Source of the DNA: Elymus sibiricus
Lineage: Eukaryota > Streptophyta > Magnoliopsida > Poales > Poaceae
DNA: 64,000 nucleotides
Assembly: GCA_039707655.1 (NCBI GenBank)
Contig: CM077673.1
Coordinates: 7,574,001-7,638,000 of the forward strand
Reading direction: 5' to 3'
The translations under genes and the position numbers were made by a program. Each line of letters starts with the position of its first letter. Positions within the stretch are counted from its first letter, which is position 1. A model generated the notes under the pieces. The model was given only the letters and a program-made list of their open reading frames with translations. It did no database searches and had not been told where the DNA came from. Shown here piece after piece: positions 1 through 10,602 of the stretch.

Positions 1-331
1 TGCATAGAAAACTGGTAAGAATGGACCAAATCTGGGAGTTTTTGCGAGGTCCCCGTAACCGGATCCCGGGCATCCCCAAATCTTGGGACGACCACGACAA
101 CCAAAAATAGTGAACTGGTAAAATGGACCAAATCTGCGAGTTTTGGCCAGGTCCCCGTATGCGGACCCCCGTGTTCCCGGGACGTTTGGATCGCCCCAGG
201 ACCCAAAATTAGTGAGTAATAGCATAGAAAACTGGCCGGGACACACAAAATCTGCTAGTTTTGGCGAGGTCCCCGTAACCGCACCCCGGGCTTCCCCGAA
301 CGTTCGGATGACCACAACTACCGAAAAACAG
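1..331 (+). repeat. 3' end of a divergent monomer block
   Basis: This stretch matches 3414-3744. It holds most of a divergent B-like monomer (1-110, first 8 bases outside the window), a C-like monomer shortened to 102 bp (111-212), and a D-type monomer with a CATAGAAAACTGG start (213-331). It is the tail of a second copy of the divergent pentamer, brought here by the 3,413-bp block duplication. Confidence 0.9.
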
Positions 332-2958
332 TGAATGATAGCATAGAAATCTGGTCAGAATGGACAAAATCAGCGAGTTTTGGCGAGGTCCCCGTAAGCG
401 GACCCTGGGGTTCCCCGAACATTTGGATCGCCCCGAGACCGAAAATCAATGAGTAATAGCATACAAAACTGGCCGAAACGGAAAAAATCTGCGAGTTTTG
501 GCGAGGTCCACGTAACCGCACCCCGGGCTTCCCCGAACGTTCGGACGACCACGACTACCAAAAACCAATGAATAATAGCATAGAAAACTGGTAGGAATGG
601 ACCAAATCTGCGAGTTTTGGCCAGGTCCCCGTATGCGGACCCCGGGGTTCCCCGGACGTTTGGATCGCCCCGGGACCAAAATTAGTGAGTAATAGCATAA
701 AAAACTAGCCGGGACACACAAAATCTGCTAGTTTTGGCGAGGTCCCCGTAACCGCACCCCGGGCTTCCCCGAACGTTCGGATGACCACAACTACCGAAAA
801 ACAGTGAATGATAGCATAGAAATCTGGTCAGAATGGACAAAATCTGCGAGTTTTGGCGAGGTCCCCGTAAGCGGACCCTGGGGTTCCCCGAACATTTGGA
901 TCGCCCCGAGACCGAAAATCAATGAGTAATAGCATACAAAACTGGCCGAAACGGAAAAAATCTGCGAGTTTTGGCGAGGTCCACGTAACCGCACCCCGGG
1001 CTTCCCCGAACGTTCGGACGACCACGACTACCAAAAACCAGTGAATAATAGCATAGAAAACTGGTAGGAATGGACCAAATCTGCGAGTTTTGGCCAGGTC
1101 CCCGTATGCGGACCCCAGGGTTCCCCGGACGTTTGGATCGCCCCGGGACCAAAATTAGTGAGTAATAGCATAAAAAACTAGCCGGGACACACAAAATCTG
1201 CTAGTTTTGGCGAGGTCCCCGTAACCGCACCCCGGGCTTCCCCGAACGTTCGGATGACCACAACAACCGAAAAACAGTGAATGATAGCATAGAAATCTGG
1301 TCAGAATGGACAAAATCTGCGAGTTTTGGCGAGGTCCCCGTAAGCGGACCCTGGGGTTCCCCGAACATTTGGATCGCCCCGAGACCGAAAATCAATGAGT
1401 AATAGCATACAAAATTGGCCGAAACGGAAAAAATCTGCGAGTTTTGGCGAGGTCCACGTAACCGCACCCCGGGCTTCCCCGAACGTTCGGACGACCACCA
1501 CTACCAAAAACCAGTGAATAATAGCATAGAAAACTGGTAGGAATGGACCAAATCTGCGAGTTTTGGCCAGGTCCCCGTATGCGGACCCCGGGGTTCCCCG
1601 GACGTTTGGATCGCCCCGGGACCAAAATTAGTGAGTAATAGCAAAAAAAACTAGCCGGGACACTCAAAATCTTCTAGTTTTGGCGAGGTCCCCGTAACCG
1701 CACCCCGGGCTTCCCCGAACGTTCGGATGACCACAACTACCGAAAAACAGTGAATGATAGCATAGAAATCTGGTCAGAATGGACAAAATCTGCGAGTTTT
1801 GGCGAGGTCCCCGTAAGCGGACCCTGGGGTTCCCCGAACATTTGGATCGCCCCGAGACCGAAAATCAATGAGTAATAGCATACAAAACTGGCCGAAACGG
1901 AAAAAATCTGCGAGTTTTGGCGAGGTCCACGTAACCGCACCCCGGGCTTCCCCGAACGTTCGGACGACCACGACTACCAAAAACCAGTGAATAATAGCAT
2001 AGAAAACTGGTAGGAATGGACCAAATCTGCGAGTTTTGGCCAGGTCCCCGTATGCGGACCCCAGGGTTCCCCGGACGTTTGGATCGCCCCGGGACCAAAA
2101 TTAGTGAGTAATAGCAAAAAAAACTAGCCGGGACACACAAAATCTTCTAGTTTTGGCGAGGTCCCCGTAACCGCACCCCGGGCTTCCCCGAACGTTCGGA
2201 TGACCACAACTACCGAAAAACAGTGAATGATAGCATAGAAATCTGGTCAGAATGGACAAAATCTGCGAGTTTTGGCGAGGTCCCCGTATACGGACCCTGG
2301 GGTTCCCCGAACATTTGGATCGCCCCGAGACCGAAAATCAATGAGTAATAGCATACAAAACTGGCCGAAACGGAAAAAATCTGCGAGTTTTGGCGAGGTC
2401 CACGTAACCGCACCCCGGGCTTCCCCGAACGTTCGGACGACCACGACTACCAAAAACCAGTGAATAATAGCATAGAAAACTGGTAGGAATGGACCAAATC
2501 TGCGAGTTTTGGCCAGGTCCCCGTATGCGGACCCCAGGGTTCCCCGGACGTTTGGATCGCCCCGGGACCAAAATTAGTGAGTAATAGCATAAAAAACTAG
2601 CCGGGACACACAAAATCTGCTAGTTTTGGCGAGGTCCCCGTAACCGCACCCCGGGCTTCCCCGAACGTTCGGATGACCACAACTACCGAAAAACAGTGAA
2701 TGATAGCATAGAAATCTGGTCAGAATGGACAAAATCTGCGAGTTTTGGCGAGGTCCCCGTAAGCGGACCCTGGGGTTCCCCGAACATTTGGATCGCCCCG
2801 AGACCGAAAATCAATGAGTAATAGCATACAAAACTGGCCGAAACGGAAAAAATCTGCGAGTTTTGGCGAGGTCCACGTAACCGCACCCCGGGCTTCCCCG
2901 AACGTTCGGACGACCACGACTACCAAAAACCAGTGAATAATAGCATAGAAAACTGGTA
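1..2958 (+). repeat. 3,413-bp block, copy 1 (left edge outside window)
   Basis: This matches 3414-6371 at every rare marker I checked, including five private substitutions and the divergent block tail. The match ends at 2959 (C here, G at 6372), after which D subtypes also differ. The repeat offset of 3,413 bp corresponds to six HORs plus the 575-bp pentamer. Confidence 0.9.
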
Positions 2959-3169
2959 CGAATGGACCAAATCTGCGAGTTTTGGCCAGGTCCCCGTATG
3001 CGGACCCCGGGGTTCCCCGGACGTTTGGATCGCCCCGGGACCAAAATTAGTGAGTAATAGCAGAAAAAACTAGCCGGGACACACAAAATCTTCTAGTTTT
3101 GGCGAGGTCCCCGTAACCGCACCCCGGGCTTCCCCGAACGTTCGGACGACCACGACTACCGAAAAACTG
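332..3169 (+). repeat. Six canonical 473-bp HORs
   Basis: HOR starts fall at 332, 805, 1278, 1751, 2224 and 2697. Private variants include CAGCGAG in place of CTGCGAG near 372, CCAATGAATA near 568, CAACAACCG near 1265, CCACCACTACC near 1498 and GTATACGG near 2288. Each of these is found again 3,413 bp downstream. The last D (ending 3169) has a mixed tail, B-like GGACGACCACGACTACC followed by the D-like GAAAAAC, just before the divergent pentamer. Confidence 0.95.
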
Positions 3170-3286
3170 TGAATGATAGCATAGAAATCTGGTCAGAATG
3201 GACAAAATCTGCGAGTTTTGGCAAGGTCCCATAAGCGAACCCCGGAGATCCCCGAACATTTGGATCGCCCCGGGACCCAAAATGAG
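3170..3286 (+). repeat. Divergent monomer 1, A-like 5' end and C-like 3' end
   Basis: It starts TGAATGATAG like A but ends CCGGGACCCAAAATGAG, closer to C. The usual GTCCCCGTAAGCG reads GTCCCATAAGCG. It can be read as an A/C chimera or as an ancestral type from before A and C diverged. Confidence 0.8.
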
Positions 3287-3405
3287 TGAGTAATAGCATA
3301 CAAAACTGGTAAGAAGGGACCAAATCTGCGAGTTTTTGCGAGGTCCCCGTAACCGGACCCCGGGCTTCCCCGAACATTCAGATGACTACGACAACCAAAA
3401 AAGAG
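3287..3405 (+). repeat. Divergent monomer 2, B-like
   Basis: The monomer is 119 bp with a B-type start (CATACAAAACTGG) but C-like GGTAAGAAGGGACC after it. The core reads GAGTTTTTGCGAGG. The usual 12-bp palindrome is lost because GAACGTTCGG is GAACATTCAG here. Confidence 0.8.
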
Positions 3406-3523
3406 TGAATAATTGCATAGAAAACTGGTAAGAATGGACCAAATCTGGGAGTTTTTGCGAGGTCCCCGTAACCGGATCCCGGGCATCCCCAAATCTTGGG
3501 ACGACCACGACAACCAAAAATAG
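3406..3523 (+). repeat. Divergent monomer 3, B-like
   Basis: The monomer is 118 bp with a TGAATAATTGCATAG start and the core CTGGGAGTTTTTGCG. It contains a GGATCC hexamer (BamHI site) absent from canonical monomers, and CCCCAAATCTTGG replaces the palindrome region. It is the most divergent monomer in the window. A copy at 1-110 opens the window. Confidence 0.8.
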
Positions 3524-3625
3524 TGAACTGGTAAAATGGACCAAATCTGCGAGTTTTGGCCAGGTCCCCGTATGCGGACCCCCGTGTTCCCGGGACGTTT
3601 GGATCGCCCCAGGACCCAAAATTAG
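3524..3625 (+). repeat. Truncated C-like monomer (102 bp)
   Basis: Against canonical C (117 bp) the 5' part reads TGAACTGGTAAAATGG, so about 15 bp of the TAATAGCATAGAAA segment is missing, with one further 1-bp loss and one 1-bp gain downstream. The GC-rich half also differs (CCCCCGTGTTCCCGGG). The deletion is bounded by short A-rich repeats, consistent with replication slippage. The copy at 111-212 has the same deletion. Confidence 0.85.
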
Positions 3626-3744
3626 TGAGTAATAGCATAGAAAACTGGCCGGGACACACAAAATCTGCTAGTTTTGGCGAGGTCCCCGTAACCGCACCCC
3701 GGGCTTCCCCGAACGTTCGGATGACCACAACTACCGAAAAACAG
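3626..3744 (+). repeat. D monomer with CATAGAAAACTGG start
   Basis: A normal-length D whose 5' end keeps the CATAGAAAACTGG form shared with monomer C. The other D subtypes in the array (CATAAAAAACTAG, CAGAAAAAACTAG, CAAAAAAAACTAG) look derived from it. The same subtype recurs singly at about 9.78, 12.86, 15.93, 19.01, 19.48, 24.92, 29.89, 34.37, 36.26, 40.05, 41.47, 42.41 and 48.56 kb. Confidence 0.85.
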
Positions 3745-6700
3745 TGAATGATAGCATAGAAATCTGGTCAGAATGGACAAAATCAGCGAGTTTTGGCGAG
3801 GTCCCCGTAAGCGGACCCTGGGGTTCCCCGAACATTTGGATCGCCCCGAGACCGAAAATCAATGAGTAATAGCATACAAAACTGGCCGAAACGGAAAAAA
3901 TCTGCGAGTTTTGGCGAGGTCCACGTAACCGCACCCCGGGCTTCCCCGAACGTTCGGACGACCACGACTACCAAAAACCAATGAATAATAGCATAGAAAA
4001 CTGGTAGGAATGGACCAAATCTGCGAGTTTTGGCCAGGTCCCCGTATGCGGACCCCGGGGTTCCCCGGACGTTTGGATCGCCCCGGGACCAAAATTAGTG
4101 AGTAATAGCATAAAAAACTAGCCGGGACACACAAAATCTGCTAGTTTTGGCGAGGTCCCCGTAACCGCACCCCGGGCTTCCCCGAACGTTCGGATGACCA
4201 CAACTACCGAAAAACAGTGAATGATAGCATAGAAATCTGGTCAGAATGGACAAAATCTGCGAGTTTTGGCGAGGTCCCCGTAAGCGGACCCTGGGGTTCC
4301 CCGAACATTTGGATCGCCCCGAGACCGAAAATCAATGAGTAATAGCATACAAAACTGGCCGAAACGGAAAAAATCTGCGAGTTTTGGCGAGGTCCACGTA
4401 ACCGCACCCCGGGCTTCCCCGAACGTTCGGACGACCACGACTACCAAAAACCAGTGAATAATAGCATAGAAAACTGGTAGGAATGGACCAAATCTGCGAG
4501 TTTTGGCCAGGTCCCCGTATGCGGACCCCAGGGTTCCCCGGACGTTTGGATCGCCCCGGGACCAAAATTAGTGAGTAATAGCATAAAAAACTAGCCGGGA
4601 CACACAAAATCTGCTAGTTTTGGCGAGGTCCCCGTAACCGCACCCCGGGCTTCCCCGAACGTTCGGATGACCACAACAACCGAAAAACAGTGAATGATAG
4701 CATAGAAATCTGGTCAGAATGGACAAAATCTGCGAGTTTTGGCGAGGTCCCCGTAAGCGGACCCTGGGGTTCCCCGAACATTTGGATCGCCCCGAGACCG
4801 AAAATCAATGAGTAATAGCATACAAAATTGGCCGAAACGGAAAAAATCTGCGAGTTTTGGCGAGGTCCACGTAACCGCACCCCGGGCTTCCCCGAACGTT
4901 CGGACGACCACCACTACCAAAAACCAGTGAATAATAGCATAGAAAACTGGTAGGAATGGACCAAATCTGCGAGTTTTGGCCAGGTCCCCGTATGCGGACC
5001 CCGGGGTTCCCCGGACGTTTGGATCGCCCCGGGACCAAAATTAGTGAGTAATAGCAAAAAAAACTAGCCGGGACACTCAAAATCTTCTAGTTTTGGCGAG
5101 GTCCCCGTAACCGCACCCCGGGCTTCCCCGAACGTTCGGATGACCACAACTACCGAAAAACAGTGAATGATAGCATAGAAATCTGGTCAGAATGGACAAA
5201 ATCTGCGAGTTTTGGCGAGGTCCCCGTAAGCGGACCCTGGGGTTCCCCGAACATTTGGATCGCCCCGAGACCGAAAATCAATGAGTAATAGCATACAAAA
5301 CTGGCCGAAACGGAAAAAATCTGCGAGTTTTGGCGAGGTCCACGTAACCGCACCCCGGGCTTCCCCGAACGTTCGGACGACCACGACTACCAAAAACCAG
5401 TGAATAATAGCATAGAAAACTGGTAGGAATGGACCAAATCTGCGAGTTTTGGCCAGGTCCCCGTATGCGGACCCCAGGGTTCCCCGGACGTTTGGATCGC
5501 CCCGGGACCAAAATTAGTGAGTAATAGCAAAAAAAACTAGCCGGGACACACAAAATCTTCTAGTTTTGGCGAGGTCCCCGTAACCGCACCCCGGGCTTCC
5601 CCGAACGTTCGGATGACCACAACTACCGAAAAACAGTGAATGATAGCATAGAAATCTGGTCAGAATGGACAAAATCTGCGAGTTTTGGCGAGGTCCCCGT
5701 ATACGGACCCTGGGGTTCCCCGAACATTTGGATCGCCCCGAGACCGAAAATCAATGAGTAATAGCATACAAAACTGGCCGAAACGGAAAAAATCTGCGAG
5801 TTTTGGCGAGGTCCACGTAACCGCACCCCGGGCTTCCCCGAACGTTCGGACGACCACGACTACCAAAAACCAGTGAATAATAGCATAGAAAACTGGTAGG
5901 AATGGACCAAATCTGCGAGTTTTGGCCAGGTCCCCGTATGCGGACCCCAGGGTTCCCCGGACGTTTGGATCGCCCCGGGACCAAAATTAGTGAGTAATAG
6001 CATAAAAAACTAGCCGGGACACACAAAATCTGCTAGTTTTGGCGAGGTCCCCGTAACCGCACCCCGGGCTTCCCCGAACGTTCGGATGACCACAACTACC
6101 GAAAAACAGTGAATGATAGCATAGAAATCTGGTCAGAATGGACAAAATCTGCGAGTTTTGGCGAGGTCCCCGTAAGCGGACCCTGGGGTTCCCCGAACAT
6201 TTGGATCGCCCCGAGACCGAAAATCAATGAGTAATAGCATACAAAACTGGCCGAAACGGAAAAAATCTGCGAGTTTTGGCGAGGTCCACGTAACCGCACC
6301 CCGGGCTTCCCCGAACGTTCGGACGACCACGACTACCAAAAACCAGTGAATAATAGCATAGAAAACTGGTAGGAATGGACCAAATCTGCGAGTTTTGGCC
6401 AGGTCCCCGTATGCGGACCCCAGGGTTCCCCGGACGTTTGGATCGCCCCGGGACCAAAATTAGTGAGTAATAGCATAAAAAACTAGCCGGGACACACAAA
6501 ATCTGCTAGTTTTGGCGAGGTCCCCGTAACCGCACCCCGGGCTTCCCCGAACGTTCGGATGACCACAACTACCGAAAAACAGTGAATGATAGCATAGAAA
6601 TCTGGTCAAAATGGACAAAATCTGCGAGTTTTGGCGAGGTCCCCGTAAGCGGACCCTGGGGTTCCCCGAACATTTGGATCGCCCCGAGACCGAAAATCAA

Positions 6701-9700
6701 TGAGTAATAGCATACAAAACTGGCCGAAACGGAAAAAATCTGCGAGTTTTGGCGAGGTCCACGTAACCGCACCCCGGGCTTCCCCGAACGTTCGGACGAC
6801 CACGACTACCAAAAACCAGTGAATAATAGCATAGAAAACTGGTAGGAATGGACCAAATCTGCGAGTTTTGGCCAGGTCCCCGTATGCGGACCCCAGGGTT
6901 CCCCGGACGTTTGGATCGCCCCGGGACCAAAATTAGTGAGTAATAGCATAAAAAACTAGCCGGGACACACAAAATCTGCTAGTTTTGGCGAGGTCCCCGT
7001 AACCGCACCCCGGGCTTCCCCGAACGTTCGGATGACCACAACTACCGAAAAACAGTGAATGATAGCATAGAAATCTGGTCAGAATGGACAAAATCTGCGA
7101 GTTTTGGCGAGGTCCCCGTAAGCGGACCCTGGGGTTCCCCGAACATTTGGATCGCCCCGAGACCGAAAATCAATGAGTAATAGCATACAAAACTGGCCGA
7201 AACGGAAAAAATCTGCGAGTTTTGGCGAGGTCCACGTAACCGCACCCCGGGCTTCCCCGAACGTTCGGACGACCACGACTACCAAAAACCAGTGAATAAT
7301 AGCATAGAAAACTGGTAGGAATGGACCAAATCTGCGAGTTTTGGCCAGGTCCCCGTATGCGGACCCCAGGGTTCCCCGGACGTTTGGATCGCCCCGGGAC
7401 CAAAATTAGTGAGTAATAGCAGAAAAAACTAGCCGGGACACACAAAATCTGCTAGTTTTGGCGAGGTCCCCGTAACCGCACCCCGGGCTTCCCCGAACGT
7501 TCGGATGACCACAACTACCGAAAAACAGTGAATGATAGCATAGAAATCTGGTCAGAATGGACAAAATCTGCGAGTTTTGGCGAGGTCCCCGTAAGCGGAC
7601 CCTGGGGTTCCCCGAACATTTGGATCGCCCCGAGACCGAAAATCAATGAGTAATAGCATACAAAACTGGCCGAAACGGAAAAAATCTGCGAGTTTTGGCG
7701 AGGTCCACGTAACCGCACCCCGGGCTTCCCCGAACGTTCGGACGACCACGACTACCAAAAACCAGTGAATAATAGCATAGAAAACTGGTAGGAATGGACC
7801 AAATCTGCGAGTTTTGGCCAGGTCCCCGTATGCGGACCCCGGGGTTCCCCGGACGTTTGGATCGCCCCGGGACCAAAATTAGTGAGTAATAGCATAAAAA
7901 ACTAGCCGGGACACACAAAATCTGCTAGTTTTGGCGAGGTCCCCGTAACCGCACCCCGGGCTTCCCCGAACGTCCGGATGACCACAACTACCGAAAAACA
8001 GTGAATGATAGCATAGAAATCTGGTCAGAATGGACAAAATCTGCGAGTTTTGGCGAGGTCCCCGTAAGCGGACCCTGGGGTTCCCCGAACATTTGGATCG
8101 CCCCGAGACCGAAAATCAATGAGTAATAGCATACAAAACTGGCCGAAACGGAAAAAATCTGCGAGTTTTGGCGAGGTCCACGTAACCGCACCCCGGGCTT
8201 CCCCGAACGTTCGGACGACCACGACTACCAAAAACCAGTGAATAATAGCATAGAAAACTGGTAGGAATGGACCAAATCTGCGAGTTTTGGCCAGGTCCCC
8301 GTATGCGGACCCCAGGGTTCCCCGGACGTTTGGATCGCCCCGGGACCAAAATTAGTGAGTAATAGCATAAAAAACTAGCCGGGACACACAAAATCTGCTA
8401 GTTTTGGCGAGGTCCCCGTAACCGCACCCCGGGCTTCCCCGAACGTTCGGATGACCACAACTACCGAAAAACAGTGAATGATAGCATAGAAATCTGGTCA
8501 GAATGGACAAAATCTGCGAGTTTTGGCGAGGTCCCCGTAAGCGGACCCTGGGGTTCCCCGAACATTTGGATCGCCCCGAGACCGAAAATCAATGAGTAAT
8601 AGCATACAAAATTGGCCGAAACGGAAAAAATCTGCGAGTTTTGGCGAGGTCCACGTAACCGCACCCCGGGCTTCCCCGAACGTTCGGACGACCACGACTA
8701 CCAAAAACCAGTGAATAATAGCATAGAAAACTGGTAGGAATGGACCAAATCTGCGAGTTTTGGCCAGGTCCCCGTATGCGGACCCCGGGGTTCCCCGGAC
8801 GTTTGGATCGCCCCGGGACCAAAATTAGTGAGTAATAGCAAAAAAAACTAGCCGGGACACACAAAATCTTCTAGTTTTGGCGAGGTCCCCGTAACCGCAC
8901 CCCGGGCTTCCCCGAACGTTCGGATGACCACAACTACCGAAAAACAGTGAATGATAGCATAGAAATCTGGTCAGAATGGACAAAATCTGCGAGTTTTGGC
9001 GAGGTCCCCGTAAGCGGACCCTGGGGTTCCCCGAACATTTGGATCGCCCCGAGACCGAAAATCAATGAGTAATAGCATACAAAACTGGCCGAAACGGAAA
9101 AAATCTGCGAGTTTTGGCGAGGTCCACGTAACCGCACCCCGGGCTTCCCCGAACGTTTGGACGACCACGACTACCAAAAACCAGTGAATAATAGCATAGA
9201 AAACTGGTAGGAATGGACCAAATCTGCGAGTTTTGGCCAGGTCCCCGTATGCGGACCCCAGGGTTCCCCGGACGTTTGGATCGCCCCGGGACCAAAATTA
9301 GTGAGTAATAGCAAAAAAAACTAGCCGGGACACACAAAATCTTCTAGTTTTGGCGAGGTCCCCGTAACCGCACCCCGGGCTTCCCCGAACGTTCGGATGA
9401 CCACAACTACCGAAAAACAGTGAATGATAGCATAGAAATCTGGTCAGAATGGACAAAATCTGCGAGTTTTGGCGAGGTCCCCGTAAGCGGACCCTGGGGT
9501 TCCCCGAACATTTGGATGGCCCCGAGACCGAAAATCAATGAGTAATAGCATACAAAACTGGCCGAAACGGAAAAAATCTGCGAGTTTTGGCGAGGTCCAC
9601 GTAACCGCACCCCGGGCTTCCCCGAACGTTTGGACGACCACGACTACCAAAAACCAGTGAATAATAGCATAGAAAACTGGTAGGAATGGACCAAATCTGC

Positions 9701-9893
9701 GAGTTTTGGCCAGGTCCCCGTATGCGGACCCCAGGGTTCCCCGGACGTTTGGATCGCCCCGGGACCAAAATTAGTGAGTAATAGCATAGAAAACTGGCCG
9801 GGACACACAAAATCTGCTAGTTTTGGCGAGGTCCCCGTAACCGCACCCCGGGCTTCCCCGAACGTTCGGATGACCACAACTACCGAAAAACAG
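3745..9893 (+). repeat. Thirteen canonical 473-bp HORs
   Basis: HORs start every 473 bp from 3745 with no net indel (13 x 473 = 6,149). The first part, to 6371, repeats 332-2958. Two B monomers near the end carry GAACGTTTGG in place of GAACGTTCGG (9158 and 9631, one HOR apart). That same variant appears in the chimeric monomers of the hexamers that follow. Other private changes are G to A at 6609 and C to T at 8612. Confidence 0.95.
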
Positions 9894-10602
9894 TGAATGA
9901 TAGCATAGAAATCTGGTCAGAATGGACAAAATCTGCGAGTTTTGGCGAGGTCCCCGTATACGGACGCTGGGGTTCCCCGAACATTTGGATCGCCCCGAGA
10001 CCGAAAATCAATGAGTAATAGCATACAAAACTGGCCGAAACGGAAAAAATCTGCGAGTTTTGGCGAGGTCCACGTAACCGCACCCCGGGCTTCCCCGAAC
10101 GTTCGGACGACCACGACTACCAAAAACCAGTGAATAATAGCATAGAAAACTGGTAGGAATGGACCAAATCTGCGAGTTTTGGCCAGGTCCCCGTATGCGG
10201 ACCCCAGGGTTCCCCGGACGTTTGGATCGCCCCGGGACCAAAATTAGTGAGTAATAGCAGAAAAAACTAGCCGGGACACACAAAATCTGCTAGTTTTGGC
10301 GAGGTCCCCGTAACCGCACCCCGGGCTTCCCCGAACGTTTGGACGACCACGACTACCAAAAACCAGTGAATAATAGCATAGAAAACTGGTAGGAATGGAC
10401 CAAATCTGCGAGTTTTGGCCAGGTCCCCGTATGCGGACCCCAGGGTTCCCCGGACGTTTGGATCGCCCCGGGACCAAAATTAGTGAGTAATAGCAAAAAA
10501 AACTAGCCGGGACACACAAAATCTTCTAGTTTTGGCGAGGTCCCCGTAACCGCACCCCGGGCTTCCCCGAACGTTCGGATGACCACAACTACCGAAAAAC
10601 AG
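9894..10602 (+). repeat. Hexameric HOR variant 1 (709 bp)
   Basis: Monomer order is A 9894-10011, B 10012-10130, C 10131-10247, D/B chimera 10248-10366, C 10367-10483, D 10484-10602. The chimera starts as D (CAGAAAAAACTAG, CTGCTAG) and ends as B (GTTTGGACGACCACGACTACC, then CCAG). The extra 236 bp equals one D plus one C. This is the signature of unequal crossover between a D and a B two monomers out of register. The A monomer combines GTATACGG with the C-to-G change at 9966. Confidence 0.93.

Larger units (their letters stand above)
3170..3744 (+). repeat. Divergent five-monomer block (575 bp)
   Basis: Five monomers of 117, 119, 118, 102 and 119 bp replace the usual four. They carry many substitutions seen nowhere else except in the partial copy at 1-331: a GAGTTTTTGCGAGG core, AACCGGACC or AACCGGATCC, CATCCCCAAATCTTGG and CAACCAAAAA. 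The block ends in a D monomer close to the array consensus. It looks like an older, less homogenised piece of the satellite embedded in the uniform array. Confidence 0.93.
3414..6371 (+). repeat. 3,413-bp block, copy 2
   Basis: Second copy of 1-2958. It carries the same private variants: CAGCGAG near 3785, CCAATGAATA near 3981, CAACAACCG near 4678, CCACCACTACC near 4911 and GTATACGG near 5701. The divergent monomers therefore did not arise twice but were copied with their neighbours. Confidence 0.9.

Noticed and set aside
446..721. Open reading frames of 63-131 codons, mostly on the minus strand, recurring every 473 bp
   Set aside because: They exist because the repeat happens to lack stops in some frames. 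The same sequence is open in overlapping frames, single-base indels change the frames freely with no sign of constraint, and no domain or signal is recognisable. They are not genes.
3406..3523. Cloning-site or vector remnant suggested by GGATCC
   Set aside because: The BamHI hexamer differs from the local GGACCC consensus by a simple substitution and the flanks are ordinary satellite.
3170..3744. Mobile element inserted in the array
   Set aside because: The block differs in sequence but is fully made of the same satellite monomers, without terminal repeats, target-site duplication or coding sequence.
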